NCBI GenBank assembly: GCA_964036045.1
Contig: OZ038384.1
Coordinates: 98,691,600 to 98,755,599 of the forward strand
From: Eutreptiella sp. 'Long Island Sound 2002'
Lineage: Eukaryota; Euglenozoa; Euglenophyceae; Eutreptiales; Eutreptiaceae
Reading direction: 5' to 3'
DNA: 64,000 bases
The position numbers were made by a program, and so were the translations under genes. Positions 11,800 through 22,700 of this stretch are shown piece by piece. The notes beneath the pieces were generated by a model that was given only the letters and a program-made list of their open reading frames with translations, made no database searches and had not been told where the DNA came from. How positions within the stretch are numbered: the stretch's first letter is position 1; each line of letters opens with the position of its first letter.

Positions 11800-12560
11800 C
11801 CCCGCCTTCGTCCTCTCCCTCCCCGACCCCAGTGACCAGGCGTCCACCCCCCTCCGCGACACAGCCCTCACCTTTCTCACGCACAGCTGGGGCGGCATCG
11901 CCGGCCAAGTCTCCCTCGCCCGCACCTGGCTCGAGGCCCTGTCCCCCGACGTGGTCGCCGAGCAGGAACTCTGGGACTTGGCCGCGGCCCGCCCCGCCCT
12001 CCCACCGCGGTACGAGGCCCACTACAGCACCGCATCCGGCCAGGGCTCAGGCCTCCGCACGGCCTGGCTCCGGTCCCTCCGCGCCCCCTCCTAGCCCGCC
12101 GACCTCGTCTACGACAGCCCGCACTGGATTGCCTCCACGGTCCCCCTCTCACTAGGGGGCCGTGCCCTCCTGTTCAACGCCCACCTCCCCCCACGCCTCT
12201 CGTACTCCGAGTGGGTTTCCGAGGTCAAGCTCATGAACCACCTCCGCTCCTGCATACGTCCCGACCTGTGTGTCCTCCTGGGCGACCTCAACAGCACGGG
12301 AGCCCCAGGCACCCCCCTGGCCTCCGCGCTCGGTGCCCTAGGCCCGCTCTCGGCCTGGCACCGCCTGGTCCCCCCAGCCACTCCCACCAACTTCACCACC
12401 CGCCACGGCTCCCCCCGGTCCACCGCCATCGACCACATCTTCGCCACCGGTCCCATCGCCTCCCACACTCACCACGTCCTCCCCTGCCACACCTCACACG
12501 CCATGGTGCTGGCGCAGGTCACCCTGCACCACCGCTCCTGCGACGCCCACTCGTGGCGTC
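11800..12560 (+). pseudogene. APE-type endonuclease domain of ORF2
   Basis: Landmarks in order are FLTHSWGGIAG, SPDVVAEQELWD (the metal-binding E), LLGDLNST (GDLN motif), STAIDHIFATG (the S-x-IDHIF motif) and SHAMV (the final His). These are the catalytic signatures of apurinic/apyrimidinic-like endonucleases that nick target DNA for LINE integration. An in-frame TAG at 12,092-12,094 interrupts the domain. Confidence 0.85.
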
Positions 12561-13299
12561 TGTTCCGATGGCGCCTGGCAACTATCGAGGACATGGACTC
12601 CCTCTCAGCCGCCCTTGACCTGGCGTGGGGCTGGCTCCTTACCCCCTCCCTCCCCGACCACTACATCGCCGCCCACCACTCCCTCGCGCACCAGCTGCTC
12701 CCGCACCCGCCTGACACCCCCACACTACTACAGTCCCTGGCCCGGTTCACCTTTCCCCTCTCCACACATGACCTCGCCGCCCAGTCCACTGCCCTCCAGG
12801 AGGCATCGGCCGCCCGCGGCTACGTCTCTCGCGCTGCCGTCCTCTCCTCCCCCTCCATCACCTCCGCCACTCGCACAGTCCTCCGGCTGCCCTCCCCTCC
12901 CCTGGAACCGTTCCACGGCATCCTCCCCCACCCGGGGGCCACCCTCACGACCCGCGAGGAACGGCTCGCCGAGGTCACGGCCCAGTCCCGATCCCAGACG
13001 GCCAACCGGCACGTCTCCGTGGACCACGCCTTCTTCGCCGCCCGCTGCACCCCGGACCCCTGGCTCCCCCTCCTACACCCGCCCACCGATCTCACTCCCC
13101 CCCTACTCCGCGACGCCCTCCGCGCGAACGCCCGACCAGAATCCCCCGCCTCCCTCCGGGCGTACGCCCTCACCCGCCAGTCCCCCCCCCTCATCACCAC
13201 CGCCTCCCTCGCCCACCGCCGCATGGGCAAGCGCTCCCTCGCCGTGTCCACTGACAACGTGGCACGCGCAGCGCTCTTCCGCAGCGGCGGAGGCGTCCA

Positions 13300-14535
13300 C
13301 CTCGAATTGCTACACCTCCTCCTCCAGCTCGAATCCGGCACCCCGGGCGTCTCCAACGAGACCGTCCGCTACGGCCTCTACAAGGGGAAACCCACCAAGC
13401 CACTCCCCCGGCACCTCACACGCTCCTTCCGCCCCGTCGACGTGGAGTCGGGCGTCTCCGGCGCAGCATCCGGCATCGCCACGACCCGCCTAGCCGCCGA
13501 TCTCGAGCTCACCTCCACCTACACCCCCGCCTCCTTCGCCTACCGCCCAGGCCACTCCGCCCTCGGCCTCGCCCTCGTGGCCCGCGCCGCCGCCTACACA
13601 GCCCTCTCCACCCACGGCACCTGCGCCATCTGCGACTGGGACGAGTCTGACGCGTACCTCAGGGTACTGCGCCAGGACAACTCCCGCCTCTGCTCCCGCC
13701 TCCGCGCCACGTGGGACTTTGGCCCCTGGGCAGACGGCTTCTACAGCCGCCTGGTCATCCGCGTGGCCACTCGCGAAGGGTTCGCCCACCCCTTCAGTAC
13801 CGAGGAGGGGGGCAACCAAGGCGACGGGTTCGCCCAACTCCACTACCAGGCCCCCAGCCTGGTCATCACCAGGGCCATGCGCCCCAACACTTCCATCACC
13901 CTCCCCCTCACCATCCCCGGCCACTCAGCGTCCCTCCCCGCCACCCACCTCTCGTAAAGCGACGACCGCCGCTTCATCACCCCCTCCCTCACGGACTGGC
14001 AGCCATGGCCACTGACTGCCGCGAGTGCTCTCGCCGCGCCGGCCGCATCATACACCCCGACAAGCAGGAGTTCTCCCTCATCGACTCCCGCCCAGGCCGG
14101 CCCACCCTCGTCACAGCCGACGTCCCGCAGCACACCGGCACCACAACCACCGCCCCCCCGGAAGTCGTCGGCATCCCCATCCTCCCCGAGCTCCCCCTCC
14201 TCCGCGTCATCAACAAGTCCCGCGCGTCCCTCGAGCGGGCGCGCAAGGCCAGCCGCAACCACGAGGCCTGCCACATGCTCCAGCTCCGCTCCCTGCACGC
14301 CTTCGGCCTCTCCCCCCTCGACTACGTCACCTCGGGCGTCCTCGTCCGCCCCCCCTCCCTCCGCCCCCATCAGACCGCCATCAACAATGCATACCGCCAC
14401 GCCCTCCGTCTGCCCCCCCGGGCACACTCGGCCTTCCTCCACCTCCCCCTCCAGCACGGCGGTCCCGGCGCCCCCCTCCTAGCGTACCGGGCCCCCCTCA
14501 ACCTCCTCCGCACTTACCTCCGCGCCTCTTGGGGC
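13300..14535 (+). pseudogene. reverse transcriptase domain of ORF2
   Basis: Recognisable motifs are FRPVDVESG (motif 2 area), FAYRPGHSA (in the place of GFRxGRST), CDWDESDAYLRV (motif A with the catalytic D), EGGNQGDGFAQLHY (motif B, GxxQGD) and SDD (motif C, about 13,961-13,966). A TAA at 13,955-13,957 stands two codons before the DD, where a Y is usual. A frameshift follows at about 13,985-14,005, after which the thumb region continues (RRAGRIIHPDKQEF...). Motifs A and B are divergent from common L1 and RTE types. Confidence 0.85.
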
Positions 14536-14539
14536 CCGA

Positions 14540-15403
14540 AACACCCTCGCAGTAGCCGCCACGGCGTCCCTCATCTCCCCGCGCCGCCCCACCCCCTGGC
14601 TCACCGAAGGTCCCGCCCTGGCACAGGCGCTCGCCCCCCTTGACATCACCGTCCACCTCCTCCCCTCCCCCCACGTACGCCCCGCCCCGCAGCACCACAC
14701 CGGCTCGCTGGCCCCCCTCCGCTCCCTCCCCTATGTCGTGGTCGCGTGCGACGGCAGCCAAGAGGGCACCCGCCTCGGCGCCGGCTTCCTCCTCTGGCAC
14801 CCCCACCACGGCACTCTCTACCGCGGCTGGCTTGGCCTCCACGCCCTCGCCGGCCACTCCACCGACGCAGAGTGGATCGCCAAAATAGCCGCCATGTTCG
14901 CCCTCCGCGGCTGGTCCGGCGAAGCCCTCTTCGCCTCAGACTCCACCGCCTCCCAACTCTGCGACCTCACCCGCGGCCCGCCCCCCTCCTCTATCCTCTC
15001 CATCCCGTACCGGGCGGCCCTCCTCTCCACCTTCTTCCGCATGCACGAGGCCTGGCTCCCCGCGCAACGCGACTCCGGCTCCGCCAGCCACCTCGCCACC
15101 CTCAACGCCGAGGCCGACAGCCTAGCCCGCCGCGGGCTCCACGCCGCCTCCCCGTGGACCCTCCCCTGGTCCGCACTCTTCCACGGCCGCATCGTGGTGC
15201 TCCGTGAGGGCGCACTCTTCCTTAGCCCCGCGCGCGCCGCAGAGGCAGCGTATGCGGCCACCACCGCCCGCACCCACGCGTTGCACCTCCGGCCCCTGCC
15301 CCCAAGCTGGTCCTCCCACCTACTCCGCCTCGCGTATGAACGCGCCGAGATCCCGGCGCTGGCCCTCCACCGCATCATGCACCTCCGGCTACTGCACTCC
15401 TAG
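14540..15403 (+). pseudogene. RNase H domain of ORF2
   Basis: The acidic D-E-D-D set is visible: VACDGSQEG (D near 14,750), DAEWIAK (E near 14,868), FASDSTAS (D near 14,940) and LNAEADSLAR (final D near 15,116). The spacing fits an RNase H1-like fold that removes RNA from the cDNA hybrid. The frame is open until an in-frame TAG at 15,401. Confidence 0.82.
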
Positions 15404-15427
15404 GACCACCCCCCCGGCTACGGAGGC

Positions 15428-15900
15428 ATGACGTGCCCCTTCTGTCACCGCCCCTACCCGGACTCCGCCGCCCACCTCCAGTACCACTGCCCCCCCCACT
15501 ACGCCCTGCAGTTACTCCTCGCGTGGCCCTGTTCACGCACCCGCCCATCCTGGGCAACCACTGCCGGCCACTCCCCCCACCTCGTCACACCTTTAGAGCT
15601 CCGCACGGCCACCACCGCAGTGTACCTCTCCGAGCACCTCCCAGCCGCCCCGCGACCCGGCCCCCCGACGCAGTTGGGGTTCAGTCTGCTCGGCATGTGG
15701 CACTCCACCTCCCCCCACGGCGCCCCCCCTCTGCTGGACAGCGCCGGCCGGGAGGAACTCCTCCGCAAGCTCCTCTCCACCCTCAGCACGACGCACACGT
15801 CGCTAGCGTCACTCCTCCGCCGTGCCCCCTCCCACGTCACCGCCCCGCCCCCCCCCTCCCGCCGCACGTCGCCACGCCGCCCTGCACCCAGCCCCACACA
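15428..15900 (+). pseudogene. C-terminal CCHC zinc finger of ORF2
   Basis: CPFCHRPYPDSAAHLQYHC gives C-x2-C-x10-H-x4-C, the zinc motif typically found at the C-terminus of LINE ORF2 proteins. It is in the same frame as the RNase H domain but downstream of the TAG at 15,401. The frame closes at about 15,920; the continuing protein (HSIALVWLLRHCATWRL) lies in another frame. Confidence 0.75.
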
Positions 15901-16094
15901 CTGCGCCACAGCATCGCCCTAGTCTGGCTCCTCCGCCATTGCGCCACTTGGCGCCTCACAGTAGACCGCCGGCCTATGGTCCCGCCCCCCCCGGCGCCAC
16001 TCCCGGGGCCGCACCCGGCCCACGTCGTGTTCACCCCCACGTCGCGGGCCGCGGACATCCTCCCACTCCTCGCCGCCACCCCCCCCAGGCAACG

Positions 16095-17575
16095 CATACT
16101 GCTTGCCGCCAACCCCTCGGTCCTCAGTGAGGTCCTCATCGGGCACGCCGATGCCCTGAACGTGCGCCCGCTGCTGCCCGACCTGCACGTTGCGTACGCC
16201 CCGGCACGCCCGTCGACCCCTCTGTGTGGGACTCTCAGTGAGGCCACCGGCCACCGGCCGGCCCGCACGCACCGCCCCGCGCTCGCCTCGGGCACTCGTG
16301 CCCGTGGACGCCGCTACCCAAGCGCCCGGCCCCGGCCTCAGCCCCCGAGCAGCGCTTCCTGCCAGCCGCAGGTCCCACGGCCCGCAGGGGGCCCCCGACA
16401 GGCACGCCGACACCCTTGCGCGTGCGCCCCCCGCAGCTTGGCCTGCACGGCGCGCTCTCCCCCGGCACGCCCTCCGACCCCACTGCGTGGGGCTATTGGG
16501 GCCTCTGCCGACCGCCGGTTGGGCCGCCCGCGCCTCCCAGCGACCGCCACGGGCCCCGCACCCGCACGGCGCCGCCTCCGCCTCGGCCGCCCGCCGCTAC
16601 CCATGCGCCCGGCCCCGGCCTCAGCCCCCAGGCAACGCAACCAGCTTGCCGCAGGTCCCTCGGCCCGCGGAGGGGCCTGCACCGGGCACGCCGACGCCCT
16701 TGCGCACGCGCCCCCGGCAGCTTGGCCTGCAGGACGCGCCCTCCCCCGGCACGCCCACCGACCCCACTGTGTGGGGCGCTCGGGGCCACTGCCGACCGCC
16801 GGCTGGACCGCCCGCACCCCCCGCGACCGCCACGGGCCCCGCACCCGCATGGCGCCGCGTCCGCCTCGGCCGCCCGCCGCTACCCATGCGCCCGGCCCGG
16901 GCCTCGACCCCCCGCCGGCTGTGCCGCGCGGCCTCCCGTTAGCAGGACACAGGACAGGCACCAGGGGACAGCACCTGAACCGAACACGACACGCCAGCAC
17001 CTGTATACCCATGATCGTGCTCTTGTGCTCCCGCCCTTGTGCCCTCCCTCCCCATTGACCGACGCGCGCGCGCGCCCGTACTACCGGGGACGAGGCGGCC
17101 ACACCACAGCACAAGCAAAGGTGACTAGGCGCCAACAGAGAGCAACTCCCAGGCCTCCCCTCGCCCCCGTAGAAGGCTAGAAGCACGGGCCCAGCGCCCC
17201 CGGCCACGCCACGGCCGCACACGAGGAACGGCCACCGCGGCGGGATGTTCGGGCAAGGCGCGGAGTGTCCGTGGACCCGGGCGTGCCTTCCCCACCCCAA
17301 GGTCACCGCCCCGCCCTCCACCCCCACCCACAGCCGCTTCGCACAGGACGAGTAACTCTCCCCCCGCGAGACGGGGGAGGGCTCCAGGGTAACTTCCACA
17401 GGTGGCCCCACCCTCCTCCACGCGCCCCCCCCCCCCCCACTCCACGCCCCCCCCCCCCCCCCCTCGGTCGTTGTCGGCACACGCCCGGCCAGCGTGACGC
17501 CGGCCGACTGCTCCCTTGCGCCCTGCCCAGGGAGAGCGTGTCTGGCAATTTCTCCCGCCGGCACGTGCTGGGTGC
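16095..17575 (+). repeat. right flanking direct repeat / 3' UTR of the retroelement
   Basis: About three diverged ~280-bp units (GGTCC followed by C/T-CGGCCCGC at about 16,373 and 16,653, and an older copy from 16,095), then about 530 bp, then poly(C) tracts and CTCGGTCGTTGTC. Nearly the same sequence precedes ORF1 and forms 41,140-42,170. The oldest unit still reads as the end of ORF2. Confidence 0.8.
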
Positions 17576-17680
17576 CATCACAACAACAACAACAACAACA
17601 ACATACCATACCATACCATACCATACCATACCATACCATACCATACTATACGATACCATACCATACCATACCATATAGCG
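17576..17680 (+). repeat. retroelement 3' tail: (CAA)n then (TACCA)n
   Basis: The GGCACGTGCTGGGTGCC block at about 17,560 is followed by about eight CAA units and then about fifteen TACCA units. The identical arrangement at 42,173-42,299 shows that the two simple repeats belong to the element, like the short tandem tails of several LINE clades. Confidence 0.85.
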
Positions 17681-17975
17681 GAGTCCCCCCCGGCGAATCC
17701 GAGGTTCTTCCTCGAAGGGGCCCACGAGCCCAAGGGACGCCACCGGGTTTTTTCGGCCAAGCCGGACGGAGCTCCCACCGGCGACCCCCCCCGCATGGGT
17801 GGGTGCACACGATAACCGCCAGCCCCCCCCCCCCCCTCAGCCCCCCCACAAAGGGACTCCGGCGCCGAGGGTTGGGGATACAGTCCCATGCCGCGCGGCC
17901 ATGAATCGACATGGCCCTACACCGGGCGATACACGCCCTCCCCCCCCCTCGCTCAAGAGGGGCCCCCGTCGTCCC
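17681..17975. other. anonymous 295-bp spacer
   Basis: GC-rich sequence between the retroelement tail and repeat X copy 2. Contains a poly(C) run near 17,826. Nothing coding and no match to other parts of the window. Confidence 0.5.
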
Positions 17976-18550
17976 CCGGGCAAGGAGCAACCCCCCCCCC
18001 CCCCTCAAGGAACGGCCGCCCTGGGGAGCCCTCGTCCAGCCCCCGAGGGCCTCTCGGGGTTCGCCCCCCGAGCCCGCCCGGCCCTTCCACGCCCCCCTCA
18101 CCAGCCGCAGCCCAGAGGCCCGCCCGGCCTCCCCCGCGCCGGCCCACAACCACCAGGGACCCGGGCCCTGGAGCCCCGGTGCCCAGCCCCGCCCGCCCCC
18201 CCGGTATCCATCCAGCGGGGCCCGTCCCGGTCCGGTTCGGCCGCGAGGTGACGGCGTGGCGCTCCCCCCCGCCTCCACCAGGATTTGCCCCCGTGGATGA
18301 TGCTCGGCGGCATTCGTCCCCGCCGAGCGGGGTGCGGGCCCCACCGCTGACCGCGGCCCCCCGACACCTCGAGCGCCCCGGGCTCCCCGGCCGACTTTGG
18401 CCAGCCCCGGCCGCTCCTCCGCCCGGTCGGCCGCACGGTGACGCTCTGCGGCTGAGCTCACCGCACCCCCGTCCCCCTCGCGCGCGCACCCACCCACCAG
18501 CCCACAGCCCCCCCCCCCCCCCCAACGTGCACGCCGTGCCCCCACCGCCC
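17976..18550. repeat. dispersed ~575-bp repeat X, copy 2
   Basis: Near-identical to 6,709-7,285, from CCGGGCAAGGAGCAACC to GCACGCCGTGCCCCCACC. Here it is flanked by anonymous DNA, not minisatellite, so it is an independent unit and not a minisatellite variant. Confidence 0.85.
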
Positions 18551-19769
18551 CCCCACTCTCCCGCCCCTCCTCTCTCAGGTAGCGAAGCCCCCGAGGTGGG
18601 CTGCCGCAGCCGCCGACGGACGGCCGCCCTGCGAACAAGAGGACCCCCCGCACGCAGTGGGGTCCAGGCATTGCACCCCTTCCCCCTGCCACACGCATCA
18701 TGGCGTTGCATGTGTCATACCTCCCTCCCTATGCACCATGTGTCATGGCCTCGAGTGGCCTTTGCCTCCCCTCCCCCACACCGAAAACCGCACGGGGGGG
18801 GCCGAAGGCCCCTGGGTGGGGCCCCCAGAACCCCTGCAGCTGCGCCTCCCGACTGGAGGGTGGTGGGGCCCGCCGGTGCGCGGTACGAGCCCCCCGCCAC
18901 CCTCCATCCACCTGCCGCGACCCCTAACCCCCCCCCCCCGTCCCCCCCCTGTCCCCACCCCGGCTGGGGCGGCGCGGCCCGCGCGTGCGATTCGAGCCCG
19001 CACCGCCCCTTGTTGCATTATACGGGCATGCGGGCCGCCAGGAGAGCGGAGGGGCCCCGCACTGCCCCGAGCGTCCCCCCCCACGACAGCTGGCGCTAAA
19101 GGCCAACCGGCGCCTGGCGGGTTGTTGTGCAGGGGGGGCGAGGCGACCAGGCGCTTCGTACCCGCCCCCAACGGCGGTCTGTACCCACGGCACCGGGCAC
19201 ACACACCCGTTGGGGGGTAGCCACACCACCACCCACCACAGCACCACGGCCACGGGAGGAAGGGAATAGCCCCGGGCAACGGCCTCCCCAAGGCCGAGGG
19301 AAGGTGCCGACCGCCAGGCTCATCCTGGCCCCCCATTTCCTCTTCATTGTCATCCCCCTTGGCCGTCCCGGCCCACAGTCCCCGCGGCGGGTAAGTTCCT
19401 GGGGTAGAACCCTAAGAACTTCGGTGACGGAAACACAGGTTGTGGTTTCGCACCCGGCCGACGTGGGGAGCCTCCGCCACCACGGGACCCCAGGGCACCC
19501 CGGCCATCCCAGCCAGGGATAACCCGCCGCCAGCGCCCCAGCCCCCATCCCCAGGCTTTCCGGCCTCAGTTCCCCAGCGTCTTCCTCGCCACATCCTCGT
19601 AGTGAACGGCTAGGTAGCAGGCCACACCCCCAAACCACCCCACGGCACGCCCCCCACGCGCCCCACGCCGCCCCCGGCCTCCCACCAGGGGCCCAACTCT
19701 GGACCGTTGTCTGTCGAGCAGGGCCCCACACCCCCCGCCGCCCTCAAGCCACCCCTTCCTCTACCCTAC
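18551..19769. other. anonymous GC-rich sequence before the second minisatellite
   Basis: No coding frame with convincing content on either strand. Direct repeats and homopolymer C runs occur near 18,930. It ends in the second minisatellite at about 19,770 (CGACAGCCCCACGCCGCTGC). It may be degraded element or host intron sequence. Confidence 0.5.
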
Positions 19770-22700
19770 ACGACAGCCCCACGCCGCTGCGCCCCTGCGC
19801 AGCCCCACACTGCTGCGCCCCTGCGTGGCCCCGCGCTGCTGCGCCCCTGCACAGCCCCATGCTGCCGCGCCCATGCGCCGCCCCACGCTGCGCCCCTTCG
19901 CATCCCCACGCTGCAGCGCCCCCGCGCGGCCCCGCGCTGCTGCGCCCCTGCACAGCCCTCGCTGCTGCGCCCATGCGCGGCCCCACGCCACTTCGCCCCC
20001 GCGCAACCCACACTGCTGCGCCCCTGCGCAGCCCCACGCTGCTGCGCACCTGCACTGCCCCCCACTGCCGCGCCCCTGCGCTGCCCCACGCTGCTGCGCC
20101 CCTGCGCAGCCCCACGCTGCGCCCCTGCGCAGCCACATACAACACCTTTGCGCAGCCCCACGCTGCTGCGCCCCTGTGCAGCCCCACACTGCGCCCAAGT
20201 GCGGCCCCACGCTGCTGCGCCCCTGCGCAGCTCCGCGCCGCGCCCATACGCGGCCCCATGATGCGCCCCTGTGCAGCCTCCCACCACTGTGCCGCCGCTC
20301 GCTGCACCCCTGCGCAGCCCCACGCTGCTGCGCTCCTGCGCAACCCCACGCTGCGCCCCTGCGCAGCTCCACGCTGCTCCCCTGGGGTGCTCCGCGCTGC
20401 GCCCCTGCGCAGCCCCACGCTGCGCCCCTGCGCAGCCCCGCACTGCGCCCCTGTACAGCCACACGCTGCGCCCCAGCGCACCCCCATGCCGCTGCGCCCC
20501 TACACAGCCCCCCCACCACTGCGCCGCCCCACACAGCTGCTCTGCGCAACCCCACACTGCTGCACCCCTGCGCAGCCCCACGCTGCTGCGCCCCTGCGCA
20601 GCCCCATACTACACCTTTGCGCAACGCACAACCAAAGCGCAGCCCCACGCTACGCCCCTCCGCAGCCCCGCGCTGCTGCGCCCATAAGCAGCACCACGCT
20701 GCTGCGCCCCTGCGCAGCCCCACGCTGCACTCAAGCGCAGCCCCACGCTGCTGCGCCCCTGCACAGCCTCGGCTGCCGCGCCCCTGCGCGGCCCCGCACT
20801 GCTACAGCCCTGCGCCGCCCCAAACCGTTGCACCCCTACGCAGCCCCACGCTGCGGCGCCCCTGCACGGCCCCATGCCGCGCCCCGACGCAGTCCCACGC
20901 TGCTACGCCCCTGCGCAGCCCCACGCTGCTGCGCCCCTGCGCGGCCCCGCGCCCCGCCCCTGCACGCCCCCATGCCGCGCCCATACGCGGCCCCACGCTG
21001 CACTCCTGCGCGGCCCCACGCGGCGCCCCTGCCCAGCCCCGCGCTGCACCCCTGCACAGCCCCACGCTGCTGCTCCCCTGCGCGGCCCCACACTGCTGCG
21101 CGCGCCCCTGCGCAGCCCCGCACTGCGCCCCTGCACGCTGCGCCCCTATGCAGCCCCACGCTGCGCCCCTGCACGGCCCCGTTCACGCCCCGGCGCAGCC
21201 CCACGCTGCTGCGCCCCTGCGCAGCCCCAGGCTGCGCCCCTGCGCAGCCCCACGCTACTGCGCCCCTGCGCGGCCCCGCACCGCGCCCCTGCACGGCCCC
21301 TTGCCGCGCCCCCGCTCTGCCCCAAGCTGCGCCCCTGCGCAGCCCCACGCTGCTGCGCCCCTGCGCAGCCCCACGCTGCTGCGCCCCTGCGCAGCCCCAT
21401 ACTACACCTTTGCGCAACGCACAACCCAAGCGCGACCCCACGCTACGCCCCTCCGCAGCCCCGCACTGCTGCGCCCCTAAGCAGCACCACGCTGTTGCGC
21501 CCCTGCGCTGCCCCACGCTGCACTCCAGCGCAGCCCCACACTGCTGCACCCCTGCGCAGCCCCACGCTGCTGCGCCCCTGCGCAGCCCCATACTACACCT
21601 TTGCGCAACGCACAACCCAAGCGCAGCCCCACGCTACGCCCCTCCGCAGCACCGCGCTGCTGCGCCCGTAAGCAGCACCACGCTGCTGCGCCCCTGCGCA
21701 GCCCCACGCTGCACTCCAGCGCAGCCGCACGCTGCTGCGCCCACGCTGCTACGCTCCTGCAGAGCCCCACGCTGCTGCGCCCCTGCACCGCCCTGGCTGC
21801 TACACCCCTGCGCCGCCCCAAACCGTTGCGCCGCTACGCAGCCCCACGCTGTGGCGCCCATGCACGGCCCCATGCCGCGCCCCGGCGCAGTCCCAGGCTG
21901 CTACGCCCCTGCGCAGCCCCACACTGCTGCGCCCCTGCGCGGCCCCGCGCCCCGCCCCTGCACGGCCCCATGCCGCGCCCATACGCGGCCCCACGCTGTA
22001 CTAGTGCGCGGCCCCACGCTGCGCCCCTGGCCAGCCCCGCGATGCACGCCTGCACAGCCCCACGCTGCTGCTCCCCTGCGCGGCCCCACGCTGCTGCGCC
22101 CCTGCGCAGCCCCACGCTTCGCATCTGCGCAGCCCCACGCTGCGCCCCTGCGCAGCCCCGCACTGCGCCCCTGCGCAGCCCCGCACTGCTGCGCCGCTGC
22201 GCCGCACCACGTTGCGCCCCTACGCAGCCCCAGGTTGCGCCCCTGCACGGCCCCGTTCACGCCCCGGCGCAGCCCCTCGCTGCTGCGCCCCTCCGCAGCC
22301 CCACGCTGCTGCGGCCCTGCGCGGCCCCGCGCCGCGCCCCTGCACGGCCCCTTGCCGCGCCCCCGCGCTGCCCCACGCTGCGCCCCTGCGCAGCCCAACG
22401 CTGCTGCGCCCCTACGCAGCCCCCTGCTGCGCCCCATTCGCGGCCCCACGCTGCGCCCCGGCGCAGCCCCGCGCTCCTACGCCCCTGTGCAGCCCCACGC
22501 TGCTGCGCCCCTGCGCGGCCCCGCGCCGCGCCCCTTCACGGCCCCATGCCACGCCCCTGCGCAGCCCCGCGCTGCGCCCCTGCGCGGCCCGACAATGCTG
22601 CGCCCCGGCGCAGCCCCACGCTGCTACGGCCCTGCGCTGCCCCACGCTGCTGCGCCCCTGCGCAGCCCCGCGCCGCGCCCCTGCACGGCCCCATGCCGCG

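Larger units (their letters stand above)
11100..16140 (+). pseudogene. retrotransposon ORF2 polyprotein, broken
   Basis: A multidomain replication protein: two N-terminal cysteine/histidine zinc motifs (CLHCGTL...HCPVC near 11,131-11,190; CPDCG...HFFC near 11,555-11,640), APE endonuclease, reverse transcriptase, RNase H and a C-terminal CCHC finger. One frame holds from about 11,130 to 13,955, interrupted by TGA (11,741), TAG (12,092) and TAA (13,955). A shift near 13,985-14,005, another near 14,535, a TAG at 15,401 and a shift near 15,850-15,900 follow. The last recognisable stretch (RILLAANPSVL...) merges into the first 280-bp repeat unit, so the exact end is unclear. The start codon was not determined. 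Confidence 0.8.
7536..17680 (+). mobile_element. non-LTR retrotransposon (LINE), inactive copy
   Basis: In plus-strand order: left flanking repeat (7,536-8,640), ORF1 (8,831-10,924), ORF2 (about 11,100-16,140), right flanking repeat (16,095-17,575), then a (CAA)n(TACCA)n tail ending at 17,680. APE endonuclease, reverse transcriptase and RNase H in that order, plus a tandem-repeat tail and no integrase or LTRs, make it a LINE of the kind that carries RNase H (I-like grouping is a guess). It lies antisense to the host gene. At least four in-frame stops and several frameshifts make it non-functional. The homologous direct repeats on both sides of the coding region are unusual for a LINE. The true 5' end may lie further left and include the minisatellite. 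Confidence 0.85.

Noticed and set aside
7536-17520. The flanking repeats as true LTRs of an LTR retrotransposon
   Set aside because: There is no protease, integrase, primer-binding site or polypurine tract. The APE endonuclease and simple-repeat tail are LINE features.
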